From NCBI GenBank assembly GCA_905221605.1, contig CAJNDS010002174.1, positions 428,599-492,598 on the forward strand: a stretch of DNA of 64,000 nt. The letters are read 5' to 3'. The DNA comes from Symbiodinium natans. Lineage: Eukaryota; Sar; Dinophyceae; Suessiales; Symbiodiniaceae. Both the position numbers and the translations under genes were made by a program. The notes beneath the pieces were generated by a model. That model was not told the origin of the DNA and ran no database searches. It was given only the letters and a program-made list of their open reading frames with translations. Positions 41,230 to 53,200 of this stretch are shown piece by piece; within the stretch, counting starts at the first letter, position 1; the number at the start of each line of letters is the position of its first letter.

Positions 41230-44200
41230 GCGAGGGTTTAGGGTTTAGGGTTTAGGGTTTAGGGTTTAGGGTTTAGGGTTTAGGGTTTAGGGTTTAGGGT
41301 TTAGGGTGTAGGGTTTAGGGTTAAGGGTTCTTGAATCCCGAAACTTCAAGGGGTTCAGGGTTGAGAGTTTGAAGTTTCGGGTCCAGAGAAACCTGAAACT
41401 TCAAAGGGGTTAGGGGGGCATACAAGTTTGAGGCCGAGTCTCAGCAGAATGGTTTGCCAGAAATTTGGCCTGTTTAGGGCTCGTGTTTTGCAGGAATGCT
41501 GTTTTTTTTTAAAGAGGTTTCTATAATATAGGGCCTATATAGTATAGGGTTTAAGGTGTAGGGTTTTGGGTTTACCGGACAGGATGAACAGGGAAGGGTG
41601 AAGCTTGTGATACCCATCGCCATCTATAGATCCGGACTCCTTCTCAGCTGACCACAGGACCCTATAATTAACTGGCACACCCCGCCGCCTTTCCGACTAC
41701 CGTCCCGAATCCCTAAACCTAAACCCTAAACCCTAAACCCTAAACCCTAAACCCTAAACCCTAAACCCTAAACCCTAAACCCTAAACCCTGCCAGAACTT
41801 CCTGGGCAACCACGCGAAGTACCTCAAGAATGACCCGAATTCCGTGCAGGCTGCGACTGCCTTCCTGGGCCTGTAGGGCCTTATTCGGATCCCCTTGGGT
41901 GATTTCTCGACATTGTGGTCCCTTTTGGGGTCCTGGTTTTTCTTTTGGGGACGGGGCCCAAATTTAGAGGAGTCACCATATCTCTCGGAAAAAAAGTGTG
42001 CAAAGGTTGCATTTGTACAGGGTTCGGGTTTCTATGCCATTCCAGTAGCCCTGTCACCCTCACCCTAGGCCTATATCTGGTCCAGGACTCATGGCTTGGG
42101 GACTAAAGGTCTCATGATTCGACCCTCGGGTTTCGGGTTTCGGGTTTAGGGTCGAGGGTTTAGGGTTGAAACCCCTGAGGGTTTAGGGTTTGGGGTTTGG
42201 GGTTGCTCCCTCAAGCCTACATCACGTCTTCCAGTCCGAACTCTTTCTGGGAAGCAAGGATTCGGGGGGGAGTCCTGACGCCTAATATCCACCCCCCCCC
42301 CCCCCCAAAAAAAAAAAAAAAAAAAGGTAGGATTTCCTTTGAAACAAGGACCCCTATAAGGCACCCCTATCTGGTAAACCCCCCCCCCCCCCCCCCCCCC
42401 GCACCCAGTTACAAAGCTCCGCACGCGATCTTGCCATGAAGCATCACCCAACCTCTAAGATGTCTAAGCACCACAAGGCTCGTTGCGTCAGCCAGCAACA
42501 CCCGGCCACTACTGAACCCTAAGCCCTAAGCCCTGAGCCCTGAGCCCTGAGCCCTGAGCCCTAAGCCCTAAACCCTAAACCCTAAACCCTAAACCCTAAA
42601 CCCTAAACCCTAACCCTAAACCGTTTGCACGCCCTTAACTGCAGTCTGAGCTTTCAACCCAAAGCAACTTGAAGATGATGGTTGTTGGGATCCCTTCTTG
42701 GGCAGTCCCTTGTTGCGGATTATTCGATGAAGAACCCCCCCAAAAAAAAACCCTAAATATGCCCTGAAACGGAGCCCCCCCCGCCCCCCTCCCCCCCCCC
42801 CCCCCAAAAAAAAAAAATGAAGAACTTGCCCCCCAATCTTGGTGTCAGTTGGTACTGAATCGAGACGGTCGTCCGAGCGGTTTTGGTCGATGCCAGCTGC
42901 TAGAGCTGCATGCTGGACATGGGGTTCGACAACCCTAAACCCTAAACCCTAAACCCTAAACCCTAAACCCTAAACCCTACACCGTGGATTTTGGGGTTGA
43001 AGGTTCAGGCTTTTTTGCTGAGAGTGCCGGGGTCTAGGACTTCTTGCGGCATTTTGTGGGGATTGTTTCCTCAGAGGAAATACCAGGTTTGAAAGTTCGG
43101 GGTTGAGAGCTTCAGACCCTATACCCTAAACCCTACCTAAACCCTAAACCCTAAACCCTACACCCTACACCCTAAACCCTAAACCCTAAACCCTAAACCC
43201 TAAACCCTAAACCCTAAACCCTAAACCCTAAACCCTAAACCCTAAACCCTAAACCCTAAACCCTAAACCCTAAACCGCGGCCGCTGCGTAACCTCCTTCC
43301 GTTTCAGAGGTCAGGGCCCTGGGTTGAGAGAACCTCAGCCCTAAACCTTGTCGGTGGATTTAGGGTTTAGGGTTTAGGGTTGAGGGTTTAGGGTTTAGGG
43401 TTTAGGGTTTAGGGTCTAGGGCTTAGGGCTTAGGGCTTAGGGTTTAGGGTAGGGTTGAGGGTTTCCGGGCCGAAGCCCAAACCCTAACCCGTTAAATCCA
43501 AAGCCCTGAGCCCGAAATCTCACATTTGACCCTGGACCGACTCGTTTAGGGTTTAGGGTTTAGGGTTTAGGGTTTAGGGTTTAGGGTTTAGGGTTTAGGG
43601 TTTAGGGTTTAGGGTTACAGGCGGGCAACTGGGTCAGGAATTCTCGTCCCAAGCAAGAGAACTGAAGCGAGCTCACCCGACTGCAGCAAACTCCACTAAA
43701 CCGTAAGCCCTAAAAACCCTAAACCCTTACACCCCCCCCCCCCCCACCCCTCCCCAGGGCACCTTCCTACCCCAAGCCTGACTTCAGAACACTGAGCTCT
43801 ACTTGGAGCTTCATGGTACTTCATAACCCAGGTATGACTGCACTTCTAACCCAATTATAGCCCTCTTAGGCTACCTAAGGGGCTTCTAAGTGGGTCACTT
43901 CTAATTGGGTTATAGGATATTATAGGTACCCTGAACCTCCAAGTACAGACTCTACAATCAAGGGCCCCAAACCCCGCAGCCCCAGACCGTACCCTAGATC
44001 CCTCATCTCGATAAGAGACAAGAGGGGATCTCATTCAGGAACCCTAAACCCGAAACACTAAATCCTCTGAAAACGCCCCCCCCCCCCCCCCCCCCCAAAC
44101 CCTAAACCCTAAACCCTAAACCCTAAACCCTAAACCCTAAACCCTAAACCCCTAAACCCTCAACCCCTCAACCCCTCATCCCCTCATCCCCTAAACCCCT

Positions 44201-47200
44201 CGCCCTTTTAGGGTTTAGGGTTTAGGGTTTAAGACCGAAGGTTCCGGACGCCTGACCAAGCCCGGAGATGCCGAGATGAGTTGCAGGGGCCCCTGGAAGA
44301 TCCTAGGGTTTAGGGTTTAGGGTTTGGGGGTTTGGGGTTCAGGGTTTGGGGTTTAGGGCTTGGGGTTTGGGGTTTAGGGTTTAGGGTTTCGGGATTAGGG
44401 TCCAGGGTTTGGGGTTTACGGTTCTGGGTTTGGGGTTTAGGGGTTTTGGTGTTCTTTCCGCGCTCGCAACCGATCGAATTCATTGAGGTTTTTTGGGAGC
44501 CTAAAGCCACAAATGTCGGGTATTTGCACTGCCCTGGGAGTCTTTATCCTATTCAGCGTGCTCTTTTTCCGTTCTCGGGTCCCCATGCGCGGCTCCGACC
44601 AGAAAAGGACCTGCTAAAACAAGCTCTGACGTCCTAGCCAGAAGGCTGCTTTTTTTTGGCCCGGAGCTACCCTTTGGCATTTGCTTTCGGTCTAGGTTAC
44701 CTTATACAGCAACCAACCCCAAACAGTGTACGCAGACTGTAATGTGGTTAACTGGGCTACCAAGGCCCTATCTACTCGCAACTGTCCGTTGTTTTTTGCA
44801 GTCATGGGGGCTACTTTGAGGCTAGGGGTAGATAAGGGAGAAGCCCTACCACACGAGCAATCTCGAAACCTGTCCGGACCACAAGGGCCAAAGCCCTAAA
44901 CCCTCAACCCTAAACCCGAAACCCCAACCCCTAAACCCTAATCCCTAAACCCTGGCCCAGGCACATGCGGGTGATGGAGGTGCAGTTTTCTGGAAGCAGA
45001 AGCATAGTCCTAAGCTGTAAGACGTTTAAGACATCGACCCTAAACCCGAAACCCTAAACCCTAAACCCCAAACCCTCAACCCCTCCCCCCCCCACCCAAG
45101 CCCCAAACCCCACTGGGGGCTTGATCGACGTCATGTCTAAGGCTTCGGGGTTTCGGGCCTCCGGTTGCAGATTTTGGGTTTAACGTTTCGGGCTAGTGTT
45201 CAGGGTATCGGGCTAAGGGCTCCGGGCTTAGGGTTGTTAGAAAAGCATGGAGCCCTAAAATTCGAAGCACCCTGTAAAGGGACCATCATCTAGAGAACCC
45301 CCGACTGCCAAACCTTAAGCGTCCTATGCTACAGGGTTTAGGGTTTAGGGTTTAGGGTTTAGGGTTTAGGGTTGAGAACTGAGCATCTGTTTCGCGATGC
45401 CCTTGCAGGGCGTCTGTGTGTTGTGCTCACCCGGGCTGTTGTCAGCAGTGGGTGATTTCGTGCCTTAGGGAGCCCCTAAGCCCAAACAAGAACCCAAACC
45501 CCATAAACCCTGCTTGCAGAGAACCCTAAACCCTAAACCCTAAACCCTAATTAAACCCTAGGGTCTAGGGTTGGGCAGGCATCTTTTAAGTTTTTGTGGT
45601 TTTGGACTTTGGGGTAGAGTTCGGCAAGGACGAAGCTGAAGCATCAACAGCGCCCAGCACCAAAACCTTCACCCGACAAAAAGGTCGTATGGGGCGTGTT
45701 CAAAGCTCGAACCCATAAAGCCTAAACCTTGGGATGTTCCCCCTTACACTAACAGTCCTTAATAAACCCTAAACCCCTCACCCCTAACCCCATAAACCCT
45801 AAACCCTAAACCCTAAACCCTAAACCCTAAACCCTAAACCCTAAACCCTAAACCCTACACCCTACACCCTAAACCCTAAACCCTAAACCCTAAACCCTAA
45901 ACCCTAAACCCTAAACCCTAAACCCTAAACCCTAAACCCTAAACCCTAAACTAACCTACAATCAGATTCTCGTTTTTGCTTTCGCGGGGATCCTTTCTGG
46001 CCTCCTAGCTCCTCCCTGGTTTCCATACTGGCTCGCATTTCGGGGTTTAGGGTTTAGGGTTTAGGGTTCAGGGTTTAGGGTTTAGGGTTCGCCCATGGAA
46101 GCAACTTGAAGGGTTGCATCGGGGGCTGTCAGGCACCGAATCAAGCGCTAAACCCGAGATTATGTACGATTAAGAATTGTGAGGTTCCCGCACAAACCCT
46201 TGTTAATCGAATCCAAAAACGCGATGCAGGATGCAGTTCGTTACAAAACTACACATAGGTTTGCTTCGCTTCGCATCACTGGTGGCAGGTGGCCGGCGAG
46301 AGGGAACGGGACCGTGGAGCCCGCCCGGCTAGATTTGTTTAGGCTCTAGGTTCAGGGTTCAGGGTTTAGGGTTTAGGGCTTAGGGTTCAGGGTTTAGGGT
46401 TGAGGGTTGAGTGGGAGGACATTACGGGGTTTTGGTGGGCTGGCAGATGAACGACATTTGACGAAGCGGCCTGCCGTAGTCTCAATCCTCGGCCCCCCTC
46501 CCCCCTTGATGGCCAGGACCGCTACGTGGAGATCTTTCTGTACTCGGAGCGGCCGAACAAGCTGCGTTTCAAGAAGACGGCCGGGTTCGGCACGTGAGCC
46601 TGTAAGTTGGACAGGGTTTAGGGACTAGGGTTTAGGGTTTAGGGTTTAGGGTTTAGGGTTTAGGGTTTAGGGTTTAGGGTTTAGGGTGTATAGACGTGCA
46701 ATTGAGACTTAGACGAGGGCTTGCGGTCTATGAATTTCGACAGGGGAACATGGACCTTGAGCCCTTTAGTCCCTGAAGGTCCTAAAGCAATCACTCTTTA
46801 AACCCGAAACCCTAAACCCTAAACCCTAAACCCTAAACCCTAAACCCTAAACCCTAAACCCTAAACCCTAAACCCTAAACCCTAAACCCTATCGCAACTG
46901 TCGCGAGCCTGTTTGGGAGGCTCTTGGTACCGACCCCGATGTCGAGATGGAACAGGAGTTCGAGGCTGCGAGCATGCGCAGCCGTTGGGCTTTGGCGCTT
47001 AGGGTTTAGGGTTTTGGGTTTAGGGCTGTTGGGCTTTGGGGTTTTGCACATGTTGTAGTGGTTAGAGAGCTAACGATCAGGGATTTCCCTAAACCTAGAC
47101 AGAATTCTACATTGGGTGTTGATAGAGTCAGGACTTGCAGAGAAGGCAGGCATTGGACTTTGTAAACCCTAAGCCCCTACTGCAACCTTGCCAACGCTAA

Positions 47201-50200
47201 GTCTCGAAACCCAAATGTTAAAACCCTAACCCCGAGACCGCAACGAACCCTAAGCCAGAAGATTTTTGGTGTCTCAAACTCAAAGACCTCACCCTAAACC
47301 TTAAACCCCAAGATAAACCCTAGAGAATTTGTGGTGTTGCCTCTGTAGGCGCTGGGCGTCACCAAGCAGAAAGTCCTGGACGAGTGTCGCCAGCTGGGAG
47401 CTAAGGTGGACAAAAGCACTTCGGGTTTTCCCTAAACCCTAAACCAGTCACCTTAAACCCAAAGGGCCCTGTGAAAAGAGCCCTCAGAATTTCAGAGGCA
47501 CGTGTAGCCTGGTGCTGCATTTTTATGGAGGGCTCAAAGGGCTAATTAAGGGTTCAGGGTTTAGGGTTTCGGGTTAGGGTTTAGCGTTTCTAAGCCCTGA
47601 GGCACATGGCCATGCCTGGGAAGTCGCCACTTCTCCTGAGCATGCCAGCAACTCAGAGAGCAGGGTTTAGGGTTTAGGGTTTAGGGTTTAGGGTTTAAGG
47701 TTCAGGGTTCAGGGTTCAGGGTTTAGGGTTTAGGGTTTAGGGTTTAGGTTCGGGTTTAGGGTTTAGGGTTTGGAGTGCAGCTTCGGGTTTGTAGAGTCAG
47801 TCAATACGGCCCCGAAGCCTCTAAGCCCCTGAAGCCTCATCCAGCGTCGAGACTTTGGGGCTTGGGGGCCAGGTGACCCTCGCAATGAAATCCCTCAGCC
47901 TGGGTCTCCTATGTCCTTTCGCGTGCCCGAACCTTAAACCTGGCTTCCCCTACCACCCCCCTTTGTACTAGCCCCCCCCCCCCCCCCCCCTAGGTTCCCC
48001 CCTTAAATAACATGAATTAGGCAAAATTATCCCTAAATAGCCTTAATCATAGAGGGGGGAACCTGCCCCTAAACCCTAAACCCTAAACCCTAAACCCTAA
48101 ACCCTAAACCCTAAACCCTAAACCCTAAACCCTAAACCCTAAACCCTAAACCCTAAACCCTAAACCCTAAACCCTAACCCTAAACCCCAAACCCTAAACA
48201 GAGGGGGGCAGTATAGAGGGGGGTAGCCCTAAACAGAGGGGGGCAGTATAGAGGGGGGTAGTAGGGGAACCCATGATTAGGCAAAATCTCTCGACCTCAC
48301 ATCCTAAACCCCTATCTGGCCCTTGCAGCTTGCGGGGTCCGCCTTGGTTTAGGGTTTAGGGTTTAGGGTTTAGGGTTTAGGGTGTAGGGTTTAGGGTTTA
48401 GGGTTTAGGGGTTGGGGGTATTCAGATACTGTGAATGAATCCCACCCGGTTCACCTTGACACAGCCCCGAGAACCTCAACGCGCCTGATCTTTTCAGCTT
48501 CTAGTTGGTTTAGGTTTAGGGCTCAGGGTACAGGGTTTTGGGTTTAGGGTTTAGAGTTTAGGGTTTAGGGCTCAGGGTATCTCCCAACAAGTTCTTCTTT
48601 AAGACCCTGTAAGACCCAGTCCACAGCTCGCTTTGGGCGCATAGGAAGCCCGGACAGCGCAACCGGCCTTCCTCTAACGGTCCCCTTGTGGTGTTCGTTT
48701 CTTTTTATTTGTCAAGGGACTCGACCTTAAACTCCAAACCCTAAGTTCACCCCGAAGAAAAACCCTGCACCCCCACATCAAGCCCTCAACTCTCCAAATA
48801 CAAAAGGGGTCTTCATGAACCATGAGAATAGGGTTTTGGAGGTTATTCTCGCATAGCGATTCTGGGGACCATAGTGGAATACGATAAGTCATTCTTCCGA
48901 GCCCTAGATTCATCCCTGAACCTCAGTTAAACTCTGAACCTAGTTGCGGCCTCGACTCGAGACCCAAACCAGAAATGTACCTTTTCCCCAAACCCCAAAC
49001 CCTAAACCCCAAACCCTAAAGGCCCTAAAGGCCCTAAACCCTAAGTGAACCCTAAACCCTAAAGCCGAATGATACCTTGAACCCGGGTCATTCCCAACCC
49101 CAATGCCGCAAAGCCCTAAACCCTAAACCCGAAACCCGAAGCCCGAAGCCCGAAGCCCGAAACCCTAAACCCTAAACCCTAAGCCCTAAGCCCTAAGCCC
49201 TTGCTTGCCAGGCTTGGCGTGGCACTCTCCCCTGGCTCGCGCCTGTGCTTTCCCCAGAACGCGGCTGAGCGCGGAGGAATGTTGGACCCAAGCCCTGGGA
49301 GTAACACTGAGGTTTAGGATTTAGGGTTTAGGGTTTAGGGTTTAAGGTTTAGGGAACTGCACCCCACCCTAAACCGAACAGCAGTTTCGATGCTTCCGCT
49401 GGGGGGGGGGGGCTCTGGCAAAGGAAAATGTTTTCTTCACATAGGGCCCCTGCTGCAGATTCAGGGAGAGTGGTGTGCTTGAAACTCCTGAAGTCTGATT
49501 TTGTCTTTCTCTTTTTCTTTCGACTGGGGATGGCTATATGCATATGTTATTCCAGTACTTCCATTCCAGTCCATTCCATTCCATTCATGCATATGCATAT
49601 GTACATATATATATATATTATTTATATTTATATTTATATATTTATATTTATATATTTATATTTATATTTATGTTTATATTTATATTTATGTTTATATGAT
49701 ATGTATATAGACAATGTGTTGTTCTACAACTTGTCCTTTGGTCTGTCTACATATACGCATATATTGCGCATTCATTTACAGATGCGCACATATGCATCTG
49801 CTTCTGCATGAGCACGCGTATGTGCATGCATAGATACCGACCCTTGAATAATAATGAAGTTGAAACGCAGAAATGCGTACATACATACACATCAATGCAA
49901 ATTCATACAAAAACATAAATGCAAATACATAAACATATATATATATGGTCACACCCCCCCCATGATCTAGGTTTTGCTTTGTCCCTATAAAAACCCTCGT
50001 AAATACCGATTAAAATGACATGCTGGCTATGCTAGGCGATGTCCTGTTTTTGCACGTCTAGTCCTATGCGAGAAAACCTGTAAATAGTGAAAAACGCGTG
50101 TGTTTAGCACTACTTCCACATCACCACATAAAAAAAACACCCCAAAAACACAGGAAAATGCAATTTGGTAAACATGTCTATGAATTATTTGCATAGGACA

Positions 50201-53200
50201 GGCTTATAAACACAGAATTGTATGCAAAAAACACTTCTCTTTTGCAGAATTTGCAAATTTTGACACAAATCCAAAAATCCAAAAATCCAAAAATTCAAAA
50301 CCATGGAGCCGGGAGGCCGCCTTTTTTGGATTTTTTGGTTTTCTCGAGGTTTTTTTGGTTTTTTTTGGAAAAATCCAAAAAAAACCATGGTTTTTTTTGG
50401 ATTTTACTTGCTCCTGGCCTCAAAAACCTAAAAAACACATGGCTTTTTTTGGATTTTGAGTGAAAATCCAAAAAAACCCTCGTGTTTTTTTGGATTTCAG
50501 GTGCTCCTGGTCTCAGAAACTAAAAAAAACACATGGTTTTTTTTGGATTTTCACTCAAAATCCAAAAAAAACCATGTGTTTTTAGGTTTTTGAGGCCAGG
50601 AGCAAGTAAAATCCAAAAAAAACCATGGTTTTTTTGGATTTTTCCAAAAAAAACCAAAAAAACCTCGAGAAAACCAAAAAATCCAAAAAAGGCGGCCTCC
50701 CGGCTCCATGGTTTTGAGTTTTTGGATTTTTGGATTTTTGGATTTTTGGGTTTTTTTTTAGCAAATTTTGCAAAAAATGCTTTTCTTGTATAAAGAATGT
50801 GTATTGTTATACGTTGTTTCTGCTAATGTGACTGCCTTGCACACACACAGAGAAAAGCACACAAACACACCCACCATTCGTTTTTTTTTTCAATTCAGCC
50901 TATTCGGTATGCAGGGCGTGGCGTTAACATGTAAAGTTCCATTAGATTTAATTACGAATGAGGCTTAGAAGAGGATGTCTTGGGATGTGGCGTCTTAATA
51001 TGAAAAGTAATAAAAAAAAGAAATAGAGAGGGTTTCTTAGGGTGTGGTTCTTTTGAGGATGTGGACCTGCAATTCAAAAGTCTAATTGGACTTAAAAAAG
51101 AGTGGGGCTTCGAAGAGGATGTCTTGGGGTGTGGCCTCTTAATTTAAACGTCTATTTAAGTGGAATCACAAAGGAAGTCCAGTTGAGGATTTCTTAGGGT
51201 GTGGTGTTTTAGTGCAAACCTCAAATTACATTTCATTACGAAGCGGGGCCAGAGGAGACTTTCACAGGGTGTGGTCGGTAAAATAAAATTCCAAAGAGGT
51301 AGTAACGAATGAGGCTTAGAAGGGCGTGGCCTCTTAATTGTTTTACTTGGTTTGGTTTTACGAACGAAGCTGTGGCTTTACCATACACAGGTCTTAGGGT
51401 GTGGCCTTTCAAATTCTGTCCAAAGGGGTGTGGCCTCTAAACTTAAAATTCAATTTAAGTGGAATTCCAAACGAGTCCAGATGAGGATTTCTTAGGGTGT
51501 GGCGTTTTAATACAAACCTCAAATAACATTGTAGTATGAAGCGAGGCCAGGGGAGAATTTCATAGGGTGTGGTCTGCAAAATAGAATTCCAAATAGGTAT
51601 TAACCAATGAAGCTTAGAAGAGGATGTCTTGTGGCGGGGCCTCTTAATTTGTTTGTTTGACTTGGGTTTAATTTACTAACGAAGCTATGGCTTTATCATA
51701 TACAAGTCTATTGACATTTCACTAATAGGCACCAGAAGAGGATTTCATAGGGTCTAGCGGTTCAATATGGAATTGTAAGTACATTCAAATACGAATGGGG
51801 GCTCATGATATAAATTTCTGTCCAAGAGTTACATACGAACCTAGCCTAGGTCAGAACTTCTTAGGGTGTGGGCTTCTTACCTAGAATTATAAACTTCTTA
51901 CGAGATTCTGTTACGAACAGGCCCCAGAATGGTGTGGCTGTTTTTAATACAAGCATCTTGGCAAATCGAAAATAAGTCTAATTACAAACGAAGGTCTAAT
52001 GAGGATTTCTTGGCGTGTGGCTTTGTAATACAGAATTCTAATTAATCTTCATTACAAATAGGGGCCAGAAAGGGATTTCATAGGGTATGGTCTGCAATAT
52101 AGAATTCTAACTCGGTTTCATTGCGAGGAGGATGTCCTGGGGTTGGCCTCTGAATATACACTTGCTTTACTTGGGTTCAATTACGAACGAAGCCCAGAAG
52201 AGGATTTCTTACGGTGTGGGCTTGCAATATGAAATCAAATTGCGTTTCATTACGAATGGGGCCAGCGAAAGATTTCACAGGGTGTGGGAAAAACAAAAAT
52301 GTTCTAAATAGGTATTAATCAATGAGGCTTAGAAGAGGATGTCTTGGGGCTGGGCCTCTTAATATGTTTTTTTACTTGGGTTAATTACGAACGAAGCTGT
52401 GGCTTTATCAGACACAAGTCTACTGAAATTTCATTAAGAGGGCCCAGAAGAGGATTTCATAGGGTGTGGCCTTTAAGTATAGAATTCTTTTCGTAGGGTG
52501 TGGGCTTCTTATGTAGAAGCATTTTCTCAATAAAATAGGCAGGAAGCCCAGATGAGGATTTCTGAGGCTGTAACCTCTGCATATAAAGCTCTTGTGAGAT
52601 TTTGTTACGGACAGGCAGGCCCCAGAAGAGGATTTCATAGGGTGCGGCTTTTAATTGGCAAATTTAGATTTCTAAAAAAAATTTACTACGAATGAGGCCA
52701 GTGGCCTTTTAATTTTCATTCCGACTTAGGTTTAAATCTCGCTTCGATGGGCCCGAAAGGCCTTTCGACCTAGATCATGGGGGGGGGGGTGAGCATATAT
52801 ATATATACACACATATATATATATACATATATATATATATGTATATATATGCATGCTACCCTGGCCCACACATGTACACGTATACGCACACGCCTTTTAC
52901 ACCCCAAAGCCTAAACCCTACACAATACAGTCGGGATTCTTTCTGTCTCTGCCAGGTACTTGAAGAAGACCGACCAGGGGCTGAAGCACTTCCTGGCGCA
53001 GCAGCTGAGCAGCAAGATTCGAAACCTTTTGTGGGTGTAGGGTTTAGGGTTTAGGGTTTACGGCTTGGGGTCACTGCTACCTTTGAACCGATGTGGTTCC
53101 CTGATAGACCCGGTTATATCCAGCGGCCAAGCAAGAAAGGTCACCCATTTTGTCTAGGTGGGAAGCCAGGTTTCGTGTGTTAGTGTTTAGGGAAACCCCA

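Larger units (their letters stand above)
49947..52793. mobile_element. 2.85-kb inverted-repeat transposon, non-autonomous
   Basis: The left end TCACACCCCCCCCATGATCT and the right end, reversed (GCTCACCCC...CATGATCT), match and both continue AGGT. Both ends abut an AT microsatellite, the likely target. The interior holds a giant hairpin at 50220-50785 and a long field of degenerate tandem units at 50990-52720. No transposase seen. The element lies wholly inside one RRM-gene intron. Confidence 0.85.

Noticed and set aside
42409-42735. Open islands 42409-42497 and 42644-42735 between RRM exons
   Set aside because: Both look like exons (AG before, open frame) but lie inside an intron required by the RRM join. 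They show that open frame plus AG is not enough, and set the modest confidence of other single islands.
44457-44636. Frame ending RLRPEKDLLKQALTS, and 44804-44896
   Set aside because: Coding-like, but within RRM-model intron 3, with no family link or consistent phase; left out as genes.
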